A DNA stretch of 64,000 nt. Source: Flavobacterium panici (GTDB lineage Bacteria; Bacteroidota; Bacteroidia; Flavobacteriales; Flavobacteriaceae). Positions 23,791-31,723 of the stretch are shown here, piece by piece (the stretch's first letter is position 1; every line of letters starts with the position of its first letter). Position numbers and translations under genes: made by a program. The stretch is from the NCBI RefSeq assembly GCF_903819335.1, contig NZ_CAIJDE010000034.1:310001-374000 (forward strand), read 5' to 3'. The notes under the pieces were generated by a model that saw only the letters and a list, made by a program, of their open reading frames with translations, did not search any database and had not been told where the DNA came from.

Positions 23791-25983
23791 TTGAAAAAAT
23801 TCATCAATTATAAGCAGGCAGATTTTAAAGATTGCGGACCTACATGTTTAAAGATTATTGCCAAACATTATGGTAAAACAATCAATATTCAGGAGTTGCG
23901 CGACAGCAGCGAGACAACTCGTGAGGGAAGTAATTTGCTTTTTTTAAGCGATGCTGCCGAGAAAATTGGTTTTAGGACTCTGGGTGTAAAGTTAAATGCA
24001 GAAAGACTCGAAGAAGCACCTCTGCCATGTATTCTGCATTGGAACAAAAATCATTACGTTGTACTTTATAAAATAAAAAAAGGAACTTACTATATTTCAG
24101 ATCCTGGTTTTGGATTAATTGAATATAATAAAAAAGATTTTCTTAAATTCTGGATTGGAAACAATGCCGATGATTCTACTAAAGAAGGCATTGCTTTACT
24201 TATAGAAGCCACACCAAAATTCTTTCAGTCAGAATTTGATAAAGAAGATAATAAAGGTTTAGGTTTTGGAATGTTGTCTCAATACGTACTTCGGTATAAA
24301 TCCTTTTTAATTCAGCTGAGTATTGGACTTTTGGCGAGTAGTTTACTGCAGCTTATTTTTCCGTTTTTGACCCAGAGTATTGTCGATGTGGGAATTCAAA
24401 ATCAGAACATCCATTTTATTTATTTAATTCTTTTTGCGCAGCTGTTTCTCTTTGCCGGAAGAACTGGTCTCGAGCTTATCAGAGGCTGGATATTACTGCA
24501 TCTTTCAACCAGAATAAATATCTCTCTAATTTCAGATTTCTTTATTAAACTAATGAATCTGCCTATTTCGTTTTTTGATGTGAGGATGACAGGAGATATC
24601 ATGCAGCGTATCAACGATCATCGCAGAATCGAAAAAATACTGACCACATCATCTTTAAATGTGCTGTTCTCTGTAATCAATATGTTTGTTTTGGGTGGTG
24701 TTTTGGCCTACTTTAATTTAAAGATATTCTTAGTATTTTTTGCGGGCAGTATTCTTTATTTTGGATGGATTACACTGTTTTTAAAACGACGAGAAGTTTT
24801 AGATTATAAACGTTTTGCTGAAGTTTCTCAGGAACAAAGCAAAGTAATGGAACTCATTAACGGTATGCAGGAAATAAAACTCCATAATGCCGAAAAACAA
24901 AAACGCTGGGGCTGGGAATATGTACAGGCAAGATTATTTCGAGTTTCGATAAAAGGATTGGTTTTAGAGCAGACACAATCTATAGGATCTTCCGTAATTA
25001 ACGAGTTAAAAAATATCTTTATCATTTTTTTATCTGCAAAATTGGTAATCGACGGCTCGATAACGTTAGGGATGATGCTGGCTATAAGTTCAATAGTAGG
25101 AAGTTTAAATGGCCCAATTACACAGCTTATTGAATTTGTGCGAGAATTGCAGGATGCTAAAATATCTCTGGCAAGATTATCTGAAATTCATGAAAAGGAA
25201 GATGAAACCCAGCAGGAAATTCATCAAACAAATGATGTTCCGTATGATTCTAATATTGAAATTAAAAACCTTTCATATCGTTATTTAGGATCGGATATTC
25301 CGGTTTTAGATGATTTAAGCCTTGTGATTCCAGCCAATAAAGTAACCGCAATAGTGGGTGTGAGTGGAAGCGGAAAAACTACTTTAATGAAATTGCTTCT
25401 TAAGTTTTATGAACCTGAAAAAGGAGAAATTAATATTGGCAGCTCACAGTTGAAAAACATTTCGCAGAAAGCCTGGCGATCCAATATTGGAGCTGTGATG
25501 CAGGAAGGTTATATTTTTAGTGATACAATCGCTAATAATATCGCTTTTGGAGTAGATAAAGTGGATAAAGAACGATTGGTGTATGCTGCAGATGTTGCCA
25601 ATATTAAAGAATATATTAGCGAACTTCCTCTTGGGTACAATACTAAAATTGGAGCAGAAGGAACCGGAATGAGTACCGGACAAAAACAACGATTATTAAT
25701 TGCGAGAGCAGTTTACAAAAACCCGGAAATATTATTTTTTGACGAAGCCACATCGGCTCTGGATGCCAATAATGAAAAAGAGATTATGCGGAAACTGGAT
25801 ATTTTCTTTAAAGACAAAACTGTAATTGTAATTGCGCACCGCTTAAGTACTGTTATGAATGCAGATCAGATTGTGGTTTTACAAAAAGGGAAAATTATCG
25901 AAATAGGCTCGCATTCCTCATTGGTGGAACAGAAAGGAAATTATTTTGAATTGGTTAAAAATCAATTGCAGTTAGGAAATTAA
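23791..25983 (+). CDS. Peptidase-containing ABC transporter (C39 PCAT)
   Basis: A 730-residue fusion that cuts leaders after GG and exports the core. The C39 domain has Cys15 in KDCGPTCL, His88 in NHYVVLYK and Asp104 in ISDPG. The membrane domain covers about 160-460 and the ATPase about 485-730, with Walker A GVSGSGKTT near 522, signature STGQKQR near 628 (variant of LSGGQ) and Walker B ILFFDEATSALD. The frame opens at TTG 23791, and an 8-codon ORF from ATG 23768 ends across it. The HlyD gene follows after 2 bases. The likely substrate is the GG-leader peptide nearby. Confidence 0.92.
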   Translation: MKKFINYKQADFKDCGPTCLKIIAKHYGKTINIQELRDSSETTREGSNLLFLSDAAEKIGFRTLGVKLNAERLEEAPLPCILHWNKNHYVVLYKIKKGTYYISDPGFGLIEYNKKDFLKFWIGNNADDSTKEGIALLIEATPKFFQSEFDKEDNKGLGFGMLSQYVLRYKSFLIQLSIGLLASSLLQLIFPFLTQSIVDVGIQNQNIHFIYLILFAQLFLFAGRTGLELIRGWILLHLSTRINISLISDFFIKLMNLPISFFDVRMTGDIMQRINDHRRIEKILTTSSLNVLFSVINMFVLGGVLAYFNLKIFLVFFAGSILYFGWITLFLKRREVLDYKRFAEVSQEQSKVMELINGMQEIKLHNAEKQKRWGWEYVQARLFRVSIKGLVLEQTQSIGSSVINELKNIFIIFLSAKLVIDGSITLGMMLAISSIVGSLNGPITQLIEFVRELQDAKISLARLSEIHEKEDETQQEIHQTNDVPYDSNIEIKNLSYRYLGSDIPVLDDLSLVIPANKVTAIVGVSGSGKTTLMKLLLKFYEPEKGEINIGSSQLKNISQKAWRSNIGAVMQEGYIFSDTIANNIAFGVDKVDKERLVYAADVANIKEYISELPLGYNTKIGAEGTGMSTGQKQRLLIARAVYKNPEILFFDEATSALDANNEKEIMRKLDIFFKDKTVIVIAHRLSTVMNADQIVVLQKGKIIEIGSHSSLVEQKGNYFELVKNQLQLGN

Positions 25984-25985
25984 TC

Positions 25986-27281
25986 ATGGAAGAAGATAAT
26001 AGTACATTCGAATTAAGAAGTGAGGAAGTTCAGGACATTCTCACCAAAGTGCCGCACTGGATGATCCGCTGGGGAACGGTTTTGATTTTCGTAATCATAC
26101 TGATGCTCTTTTTTGTTTCCTGGTTTATAAAATACCCGGATGTTGTCAATACCGAAATTGTGATTACAACTAATATTCCGCCAGAGAAAATTGTTGCTAA
26201 ATCATCTGGACGTATTGAAGCTATTTTAGTTAAAAATAAATCGATTGTATCTAAAAACAGTACACTCGCAATTATAGAAAATACGGCAAATTACAACGAT
26301 GTTTTTCTTTTGAAAAGTATCGTTGATAATTATAATATTAATGACCCAAAAGCAGAATTTCCGTTTTCAAAATTAAAAAATACACAGCTGGGAGAAATAG
26401 AAAGTGCCTATGCTGTTTTTCAAAAAGATTATCAGGCACAGGAATTAAATCATGACCTGCAGCCTTTTGCAATTGAAAACAGAGCGCAGATCTCTGAAAA
26501 AATCCAAATAAAAGAAAGATTAGAAATTTTGCAGCAACAAAAAACACTTAACGAAAGTGAACTCCAGCTTCAAAAGAATGAAGTGGCCCGTTTTGAAATA
26601 TTATTCAATAAAGGCATCATTTCGGCTCAGGAAATGGAAGTTAAAAAACTAAGTTTTCTTCAAGCACAAAAGAGTTATAGAGGCTTATTATCCTCGATTT
26701 CTCAATTGAGGTCTTCTCTTATAGATAATACAAAATCAAGTCAGAGTTCGCAGGCAAACAGTACTAAAGAAGAGGTTAATCTGGGGAGAAACATGGCGCA
26801 GTCGTTTTATCAGCTAAAAAAAGTGATAAAAGACTGGGAACTGGCTTATGCCTTAAAATCTTCCATTAGCGGGAAGGTTACTTTTTTACAGGTTTGGACA
26901 GAAAACCAAACCATAAATTTGGGTGATAATGTCTTTTCTATTATTCCCGATGCTAAAAATGGTTTTATAGGAAAAGTAAAAGCTCCGGCTTTAAACTCAG
27001 GAAAAATAAAAACAGGGCAGAGAGTCAATATTCGTCTGGCTAATTTTCCAGACAGGGAATTTGGGGTTTTAAAAGGAAAGATTCAGAATATTTCTTTAGT
27101 ACCGGACAAAGATGGAAATCTACTGATAGATGTTGCTCTGCCAGACGGATTAAAAACTTCTTATAACAAACAAATTCTGTTTCAGCAGGAAATGAAGGGA
27201 AGTGCCGAAATCGTAACCGAAGATTTACGCTTAATAGAAAGAATTTTGTATCAGTTTAAAAGTATTTTTGAACAAGTTTAG
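25986..27281 (+). CDS. HlyD-family periplasmic adaptor
   Basis: A 431-residue adaptor that links the inner-membrane transporter to an outer-membrane channel. One N-terminal helix at about 28-48 (WGTVLIFVIILMLFFVSWF), then a biotinyl-lipoyl-like segment (KIVAKSSGRIEAILVKNKS, about 72-90), a long coiled-coil hairpin (about 150-255) and the second lipoyl half with SSISGKVTFLQVWTENQTINLGDNVF. The beta-barrel part follows (GKIKTGQRVNIRLANFPDREFG). It begins 2 bases after the transporter, so they form one unit. No TolC-like gene is adjacent. Its 3' end overlaps the convergent methyltransferase by 4 bases. Confidence 0.88.
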   Translation: MEEDNSTFELRSEEVQDILTKVPHWMIRWGTVLIFVIILMLFFVSWFIKYPDVVNTEIVITTNIPPEKIVAKSSGRIEAILVKNKSIVSKNSTLAIIENTANYNDVFLLKSIVDNYNINDPKAEFPFSKLKNTQLGEIESAYAVFQKDYQAQELNHDLQPFAIENRAQISEKIQIKERLEILQQQKTLNESELQLQKNEVARFEILFNKGIISAQEMEVKKLSFLQAQKSYRGLLSSISQLRSSLIDNTKSSQSSQANSTKEEVNLGRNMAQSFYQLKKVIKDWELAYALKSSISGKVTFLQVWTENQTINLGDNVFSIIPDAKNGFIGKVKAPALNSGKIKTGQRVNIRLANFPDREFGVLKGKIQNISLVPDKDGNLLIDVALPDGLKTSYNKQILFQQEMKGSAEIVTEDLRLIERILYQFKSIFEQV

Positions 27282-27991
27282 AATTTCAAATAAAAATCCT
27301 TCGTCAACTCAATATATGCTGGTGTATAAACATGTCTGTCAATTTCGATTGTTAATTCGTCGATTTCGATTTTAGCAGTTTCATTTCGGCTAAAAGCCAA
27401 TAGGCTTCTTTTAATTGATGAAGTTGGAGTTCCTTTTACGTGTGTAATTTTTATAGGATACAATTCAGCTTCTTTTGCTAAAGCGATAAATTTTTCTTCT
27501 TCTTTGTAAGGAAGAATTATAGCTAAAATTCCGTTTTCAGATAAAAGCAAATCAGCAGCTTCGACGATTTCTTCAAAAGGCATTGCATCCTGAAAACGTG
27601 CTAAATCTCGCTGCTCGTTTTCTGTTTTATAATCTTCCGCATAAAAAGGCGGATTTGAAACGATCAAATCATATTCATCTTCCGGTTCTTCAATGAATTC
27701 ATCTAATCCGGCATGAAAGCAAAATAAACGATCACCCCAAGGTGAATTTTCGAAATTTTCTACAGCTTGTTCGTATGCATCTTCATCAATTTCAAGCGCA
27801 TCAATTTGTTCGGCATGAGTTCGCTGTGCAAGCATTAAAGCAATAATGCCAGTTCCTGCACCAATATCTAATATGCTGAAAGGATTATGTTGAATGGGAG
27901 TCCAAGCACCAAGTAAAACGCCGTCGGTGCCTACTTTCATAGCTGTTTTGTCTTGTTTAATAGAAAATTGTTTGAAGCTAAATAAAGACAT
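27278..27991 (-). CDS. trmN6: TrmN6-like tRNA(Val) adenine-37 N6-methyltransferase
   Basis: A Rossmann methyltransferase with the SAM-binding motif ILDIGAGTGIIALMLAQR (near residue 40 of the chosen frame) and the NPPF catalytic motif in LIVSNPPFYAED. The NPPF motif is typical of N6-adenine methyltransferases; the family (YfiC/TrmN6) modifies A37 of tRNA1-Val. The frame can be extended upstream to 28078, but residues before MSLFSFKQFSIKQDKTAMK are not conserved in style and overlap the RimM gene, so I chose the ATG at 27991. It is convergent with the HlyD gene, overlapping by 4 bases. Confidence 0.78.
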   Translation of the reverse strand: MSLFSFKQFSIKQDKTAMKVGTDGVLLGAWTPIQHNPFSILDIGAGTGIIALMLAQRTHAEQIDALEIDEDAYEQAVENFENSPWGDRLFCFHAGLDEFIEEPEDEYDLIVSNPPFYAEDYKTENEQRDLARFQDAMPFEEIVEAADLLLSENGILAIILPYKEEEKFIALAKEAELYPIKITHVKGTPTSSIKRSLLAFSRNETAKIEIDELTIEIDRHVYTPAYIELTKDFYLKF

Positions 27992-28061
27992 TTCTAAAAA
28001 ATTAAAAATAAATTGCGAAAGGCAGTGACTGAATACTAAAAACTGTAAACTGAATACTTTT

Positions 28062-28586
28062 TTAAAGGTACATCTCAACCAATCCTTCAGGAAGGTTCAT
28101 GATAACCTTTTTATTTTCTCGGTCAATCTTAACCAGGAAATGGTCGATCATTGGAACTAAGATTTCTACTTCACCATTTAAAACTTCGAAAAGAGGCTGA
28201 GCAGAAGAATCATTAATTGAAGTAATTTTCCCGAAAACACCTAAACGCTGGTCTTCGATTTCGAAGCCAATAACTTCGTGGAAATAAAATTTGTTGCCGG
28301 AAAGTTTTGGCAGCATTGATAAAGGAAGATAAATAGCATTGCCAACAAGTGCATCAGCTTCTTCCTCATTATTTACATCTTCAAAACGAACTCTAAGAAA
28401 GTCGTTTTTATGTAATGAACTTGTTTCAATAAAAAAAGGAACCAAGTGTTTGTTGTGTTCAACAAACACTGATTCCAGATTTTCGTATAACTCAGGTTCG
28501 TCTGTGTCTAAATAGATCAGAACTTCACCTTTGAAACTAAATTTTTTAGCGATTTTACCTAAATAAAAACATTCTTCTTTACGCAT
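28062..28586 (-). CDS. rimM: Ribosome maturation factor RimM
   Basis: A 174-residue RimM with the N-terminal block CFYLGKIAKKFSFKGEVLIYL and the second-domain block ISINDSSAQPLFEVLNGEVEILVPMIDHFL. RimM binds S19 and assists 30S head assembly. The open frame reaches a TTG at 28595, but the ATG at 28586 is the better start because it is preceded by a 15-base gap to the S16 stop and gives MRKEECFYLG. The S16-RimM order is the usual one, so the pair is an operon. Confidence 0.9.
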   Translation of the reverse strand: MRKEECFYLGKIAKKFSFKGEVLIYLDTDEPELYENLESVFVEHNKHLVPFFIETSSLHKNDFLRVRFEDVNNEEEADALVGNAIYLPLSMLPKLSGNKFYFHEVIGFEIEDQRLGVFGKITSINDSSAQPLFEVLNGEVEILVPMIDHFLVKIDRENKKVIMNLPEGLVEMYL

Positions 28587-28601
28587 TATCGCCAAGTAAA
28601 A

Positions 28602-29174
28602 TTATGCTTCAGTTGTTTCGTTATTCTCTTCAGCAGCCGGAGCTTCTTCAGTAGCAGCTTCTGCTTCTACTTCAGCAACTTCTTCTTCAACTGCAGGAGT
28701 TGCAGCAGCGATAGCATCAGCTTCAGCCTGAGCTGCAGCAGCTAAACGTTTAGCGTTAACTTCTTTTTCTGCTTTTAAAGCTTTTGCTTTAGCATCAGCT
28801 TGTGCTTTTGATAAACCATCTTTTTTAGCATCAACTTTTCCAGATTTTGCCTCTAACCAAGCAGCTAATTTAGCATCAGCTTGTTCTTGAGTTAAAGCTC
28901 CTTTACGGATACCTCCATCAAGGTGGTGTTTCAATAAAGCACCTTTGTAAGAAAGGATTGCTCTAGCAGTATCAGTTGGTTGTGCACCATTGTGTAACCA
29001 TTTAACTGCGCTGTCAAGGTTTAACTCAACAGTTGCTGGGTTTGTGTTTGGATTGTAAGTACCGATTTTCTCTAAGTATTTACCATCTCTTTTTGAGCGT
29101 GCATCTGCAGCTACAACCCAGTAAAAAGGTTTTCCTTTTTTACCGTGTCTTTGTAATCTAATTTTTACTGACAT
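28602..29174 (-). CDS. rpsP: 30S ribosomal protein S16 with long Ala/Glu tail
   Basis: The first 85 residues are a normal S16: MSVKIRLQRHGKKGKPFYWVVAADARSKRDG in parts, then YLEKIGTYNPNTNPATVELN. The full length of 190 is about twice that of E. coli S16 (82), because of a C-terminal tail rich in Ala, Lys and Glu (about 110-190). Such tails are common in Flavobacteriia S16 proteins. A TATCTTTG promoter box lies 50 bases upstream, and RimM follows in the same transcript. Confidence 0.95.
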   Translation of the reverse strand: MSVKIRLQRHGKKGKPFYWVVAADARSKRDGKYLEKIGTYNPNTNPATVELNLDSAVKWLHNGAQPTDTARAILSYKGALLKHHLDGGIRKGALTQEQADAKLAAWLEAKSGKVDAKKDGLSKAQADAKAKALKAEKEVNAKRLAAAAQAEADAIAAATPAVEEEVAEVEAEAATEEAPAAEENNETTEA

Positions 29175-29223
29175 AATCTTATGATTAAATTTTGAGGTAC
29201 TCGACCTCTGTTAATTAAGGGCG

Positions 29224-29231
29224 CAAAGATA
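29224..29231 (-). promoter_or_regulatory. -7 box of the rpsP-rimM operon
   Basis: Minus-strand TATCTTTG matches TAnnTTTG and is followed by CGCCC, as is often seen for ribosomal protein promoters in this phylum. A matching -33 box is not clear. Confidence 0.45.
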
Positions 29232-29364
29232 TAATTTTTTTATCAATTATCCGTTTCAAAAAGTATTAAATATATTTAAGACAGATTTTTAGCTTTTTTT
29301 TGACTTTAAAATTTAAATATTTACCTCATAATGCGATACTTTTGCATTAAATTCATCTTAATAT

Positions 29365-29868
29365 ATGAAAAAATATTTTTACTTCTTATCTTTTTTAGTA
29401 CTGCTTACATCTTGTACAGAAGATATAAAATTCAATAATCCTGCTTTTCAAACGCTGAAAAATAATGTTTTCTGGAGAGCTCAAACTTATAAAGCTTATT
29501 TTGGTGCAAACGGGACTGTTGTTATTGAAGGATCTTTAGGATATGAAAATGTTATTTTGCAAACGTCTTCTTCTGCAGAACAAACTTTTATTTTAGGAGT
29601 TAATGAAACTTCAAAAGCATCTTACGAAAATACGCTGCCGGCTGAATTGTCTTCATTTTCTACAGGAACAAACATTGGTAACGGACAAATTGTTATTACA
29701 GAGTACGATACGGACAATAATACTATTTCGGGAACATTTAAATTTACGGCAATAAATGAAGATGAAAGCGATACCGAGAATCCGAAAATTAACTTTACAG
29801 AAGGTGTTTTTTATAAAGTTCCAATTGAAGCAGCTGGTCTTTTTCAAGATGATGTTGTAGAAAATTAG
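29365..29868 (+). CDS. DUF6252-like lipoprotein
   Basis: A 167-residue lipoprotein with lipobox VLLTSC (Cys near residue 17). The remainder is a beta-sandwich-like domain with FWRAQTYKAYFGANGTVVIEG and EYDTDNNTISGTFKFTAIN, which I associate with the DUF6252 family found in many flavobacteria. The role is unknown; it is probably a periplasmic or surface-attached small protein. It is a stand-alone gene. Confidence 0.6.
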   Translation: MKKYFYFLSFLVLLTSCTEDIKFNNPAFQTLKNNVFWRAQTYKAYFGANGTVVIEGSLGYENVILQTSSSAEQTFILGVNETSKASYENTLPAELSSFSTGTNIGNGQIVITEYDTDNNTISGTFKFTAINEDESDTENPKINFTEGVFYKVPIEAAGLFQDDVVEN

Positions 29869-29988
29869 TAAATACGATGTTTTTACCAGCTGATTTTCAA
29901 AATCAAAATAAAAACATAAATAAACTAATATATAGTAGATTACAGAAAAATAAGACTACATTTGCTACATTATTATAAATAAGTACAT

Positions 29989-30348
29989 ATGAACATTTTT
30001 GTTGGAAGCCTTCCATTCAGTATTGAGGAAGCAGATTTAAGAGAGTCTTTCGAGGCTTACGGAGCAGTAGATTCAGTTAAAATTATCACTGATAAATTTA
30101 CTGGAAGAAGCAAAGGTTTTGGTTTTGTTGAGATGCCAAACGATGCTGAAGCTCAAAAAGCAATTGATGAATTGAACGGAGCTACTGTTCAAGGTCGTTC
30201 AATTGTAGTTAATAAATCTGAACCAAAACCTGAAGGTGAAAGAAGAAGCTTCAACAATAACAGCCGTGGTGGAGATTCACGCGGAGGTTATGGTGGAGGA
30301 AACAGCCGTGGTGGAAATGACCGTGGTGGTAACAGAGGAGGATATTAA
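29989..30348 (+). CDS. Small RRM RNA-binding protein with RGG tail
   Basis: A 119-residue protein: one RRM domain (residues 1-78) with RNP2 IFVGSLP and RNP1 KGFGFVEM, followed by a Gly/Arg-rich tail with RGG, YGGG and GGNRGG repeats. Bacterial RRM proteins of this kind are abundant RNA-binding proteins, often induced by cold. TACATTTG (29957-29964) is a probable -7 box. A terminator follows the stop within 25 bases. The partners are unknown. Confidence 0.9.
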   Translation: MNIFVGSLPFSIEEADLRESFEAYGAVDSVKIITDKFTGRSKGFGFVEMPNDAEAQKAIDELNGATVQGRSIVVNKSEPKPEGERRSFNNNSRGGDSRGGYGGGNSRGGNDRGGNRGGY

Positions 30349-30370
30349 TATTTTTTTCTAAATATATAAA

Positions 30371-30400
30371 AGGGATCAACGAAAGTTGATCCCTTTTTTT
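30371..30400 (+). terminator. Terminator after the RRM gene
   Basis: A 10-bp perfect stem (AGGGATCAAC / GTTGATCCCT, loop GAAA) followed by eight T; it ends 52 bases after the RRM gene stop. Confidence 0.9.
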
Positions 30401-30414
30401 TATGCGCATTTTTT

Positions 30415-30474
30415 GTAGAGACGCACAGCAGTGCGTCTAACATACCGAGAAGACGAACTGCTGTGCGTCTCTAC
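30415..30474. repeat. GTAGAGACGCAC inverted-repeat element
   Basis: 18-base arms GTAGAGACGCACAGCAGT (30415-30432) and its perfect inverse (30457-30474). It sits between the RRM terminator and the 3' end of leuB. The word GTAGAGACGCAC is widespread in intergenic repeats of this phylum by my recollection. Confidence 0.75.
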
Positions 30475-30485
30475 GATTAACATTA

Positions 30486-31547
30486 TTACAAATTAGCAAC
30501 TAACCAGTCACCAACTTCGCTTGTTTTGTAAGCTTTTGATCCTTTTGAGGCTAAATCTTCGGTAACAACTCCTTGTTCTAAAGATTTGTTTACAACAGCG
30601 CGAATAGCTTCAGCTTCTTCTTTTAGTCCGAATGCATCTTCGAACATCATAGCTGCAGATAAAATTGTAGCTAATGGATTAGCAATATTTAATCCAGTTG
30701 CCTGTGGATAAGATCCGTGGATTGGTTCGTATAAAGAAGTATGCTCTCCAACAGAAGCAGAAGGCATTAATCCCATTGAACCTGAAATTACAGAAGCTTC
30801 GTCAGTTAAGATATCTCCAAATAAATTCTCAGTAATTAATACGTCATAAGAGTTTGGCCATTGAACCAAACGCATTGCAACAGCATCAACAAATTCGTAA
30901 GAAACCGTAACCTCTGGATAATCTTTTTCCATAGCCTGAACTGTTTCTCTCCATAAACGTGAAGTTTCCAAAACGTTTGCTTTATCAACGCAACATAATT
31001 TTTTGCTACGCGTCATAGCTAATTCAAAACCTTTTTTAGCTAAACGCTGTACTTCTGCACGTGTGTAAACACAATTGTCAAAAGCAGTATCTCCGTTATC
31101 TTTTCTTCCTTTTTCTCCAAAGTAAATTCCGCCAGTTAATTCTCTTAAGAAAACTAAATCAGTTCCTTCGATTCTTTCTCTTTTTAAAGGTGAATTATCA
31201 ATTAAAGAAGGAAAAGTAAAAGTTGGACGTACATTAGCAAATAAACCTAATTTTTTACGCATCAACAATAAACCTTGTTCTGGACGAACCGGCGCACTTG
31301 GATCATTGTCGTATTTTGGGTGACCAATTGCTCCAAATAAAACGGCATCAGCTTTCATACAAACTTCGTGCGTTTCATCTGGATAAGGAACTCCAACTGC
31401 GTCAATTGCGCAAGCTCCGGTCAAAGCAGGAGTCCAGGTTATTTCGTGATTGAATTTTTTTGCAATAGCATCAGATACTTTTACAGCTTCATTTATTACC
31501 TCAGGACCAATTCCGTCTCCTGCTAAAAGGGCTATGTTAAATTTCAT
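30486..31547 (-). CDS. leuB: 3-isopropylmalate dehydrogenase
   Basis: A 353-residue NAD-dependent decarboxylating dehydrogenase that oxidises 3-isopropylmalate to 2-ketoisocaproate (or 3-methylmalate to 2-oxobutyrate if citramalate feeds the path). Motifs: GDGIGPEV, LLMRKKLGLFANVRP near 97, RELTGGIYFGEKGR and the metal/cofactor block NLFGDILTDEASVISGSMGLMPSAS near 243. It is the last gene of the operon leuC-leuD-cimA-like-leuB, separated from the previous gene by 176 bases of repeats. Confidence 0.95.
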   Translation of the reverse strand: MKFNIALLAGDGIGPEVINEAVKVSDAIAKKFNHEITWTPALTGACAIDAVGVPYPDETHEVCMKADAVLFGAIGHPKYDNDPSAPVRPEQGLLLMRKKLGLFANVRPTFTFPSLIDNSPLKRERIEGTDLVFLRELTGGIYFGEKGRKDNGDTAFDNCVYTRAEVQRLAKKGFELAMTRSKKLCCVDKANVLETSRLWRETVQAMEKDYPEVTVSYEFVDAVAMRLVQWPNSYDVLITENLFGDILTDEASVISGSMGLMPSASVGEHTSLYEPIHGSYPQATGLNIANPLATILSAAMMFEDAFGLKEEAEAIRAVVNKSLEQGVVTEDLASKGSKAYKTSEVGDWLVANL

Positions 31548-31561
31548 TTTTTAAGTATTTA

Positions 31562-31722
31562 TTATTTTAAGGTTCTAAGGTTCTGAGTTGCTAAGATTCT
31601 AAGTTTTTTTTCTTAGTATGTTAGTAACTTGGTGTTGATTTTTTTTAAGATTCTGAGTTTTTAAGGTTCTAAGCTCAAAGAAAAAAAAATCTCAGCAACT
31701 TAGAATCTTAGCAACTTAGTAC
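31562..31722. repeat. AAGATTCTGAGTT-type repeats in the leuA/leuB gap
   Basis: The gap is built from reiterated words such as AAGGTTCTGAG, CTAAGATTCTAAG and their inverse TTAGAATCTTAGCAACTTAG (31697-31716), making several potential hairpins within the operon. Confidence 0.65.
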
Positions 31723-31723
31723 C

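Noticed and set aside
27992..28078. 29-residue N-terminal extension of the TrmN6-like gene
   Set aside because: It overlaps rimM, reads like translated spacer, and the family normally starts near MSLFSFKQF.
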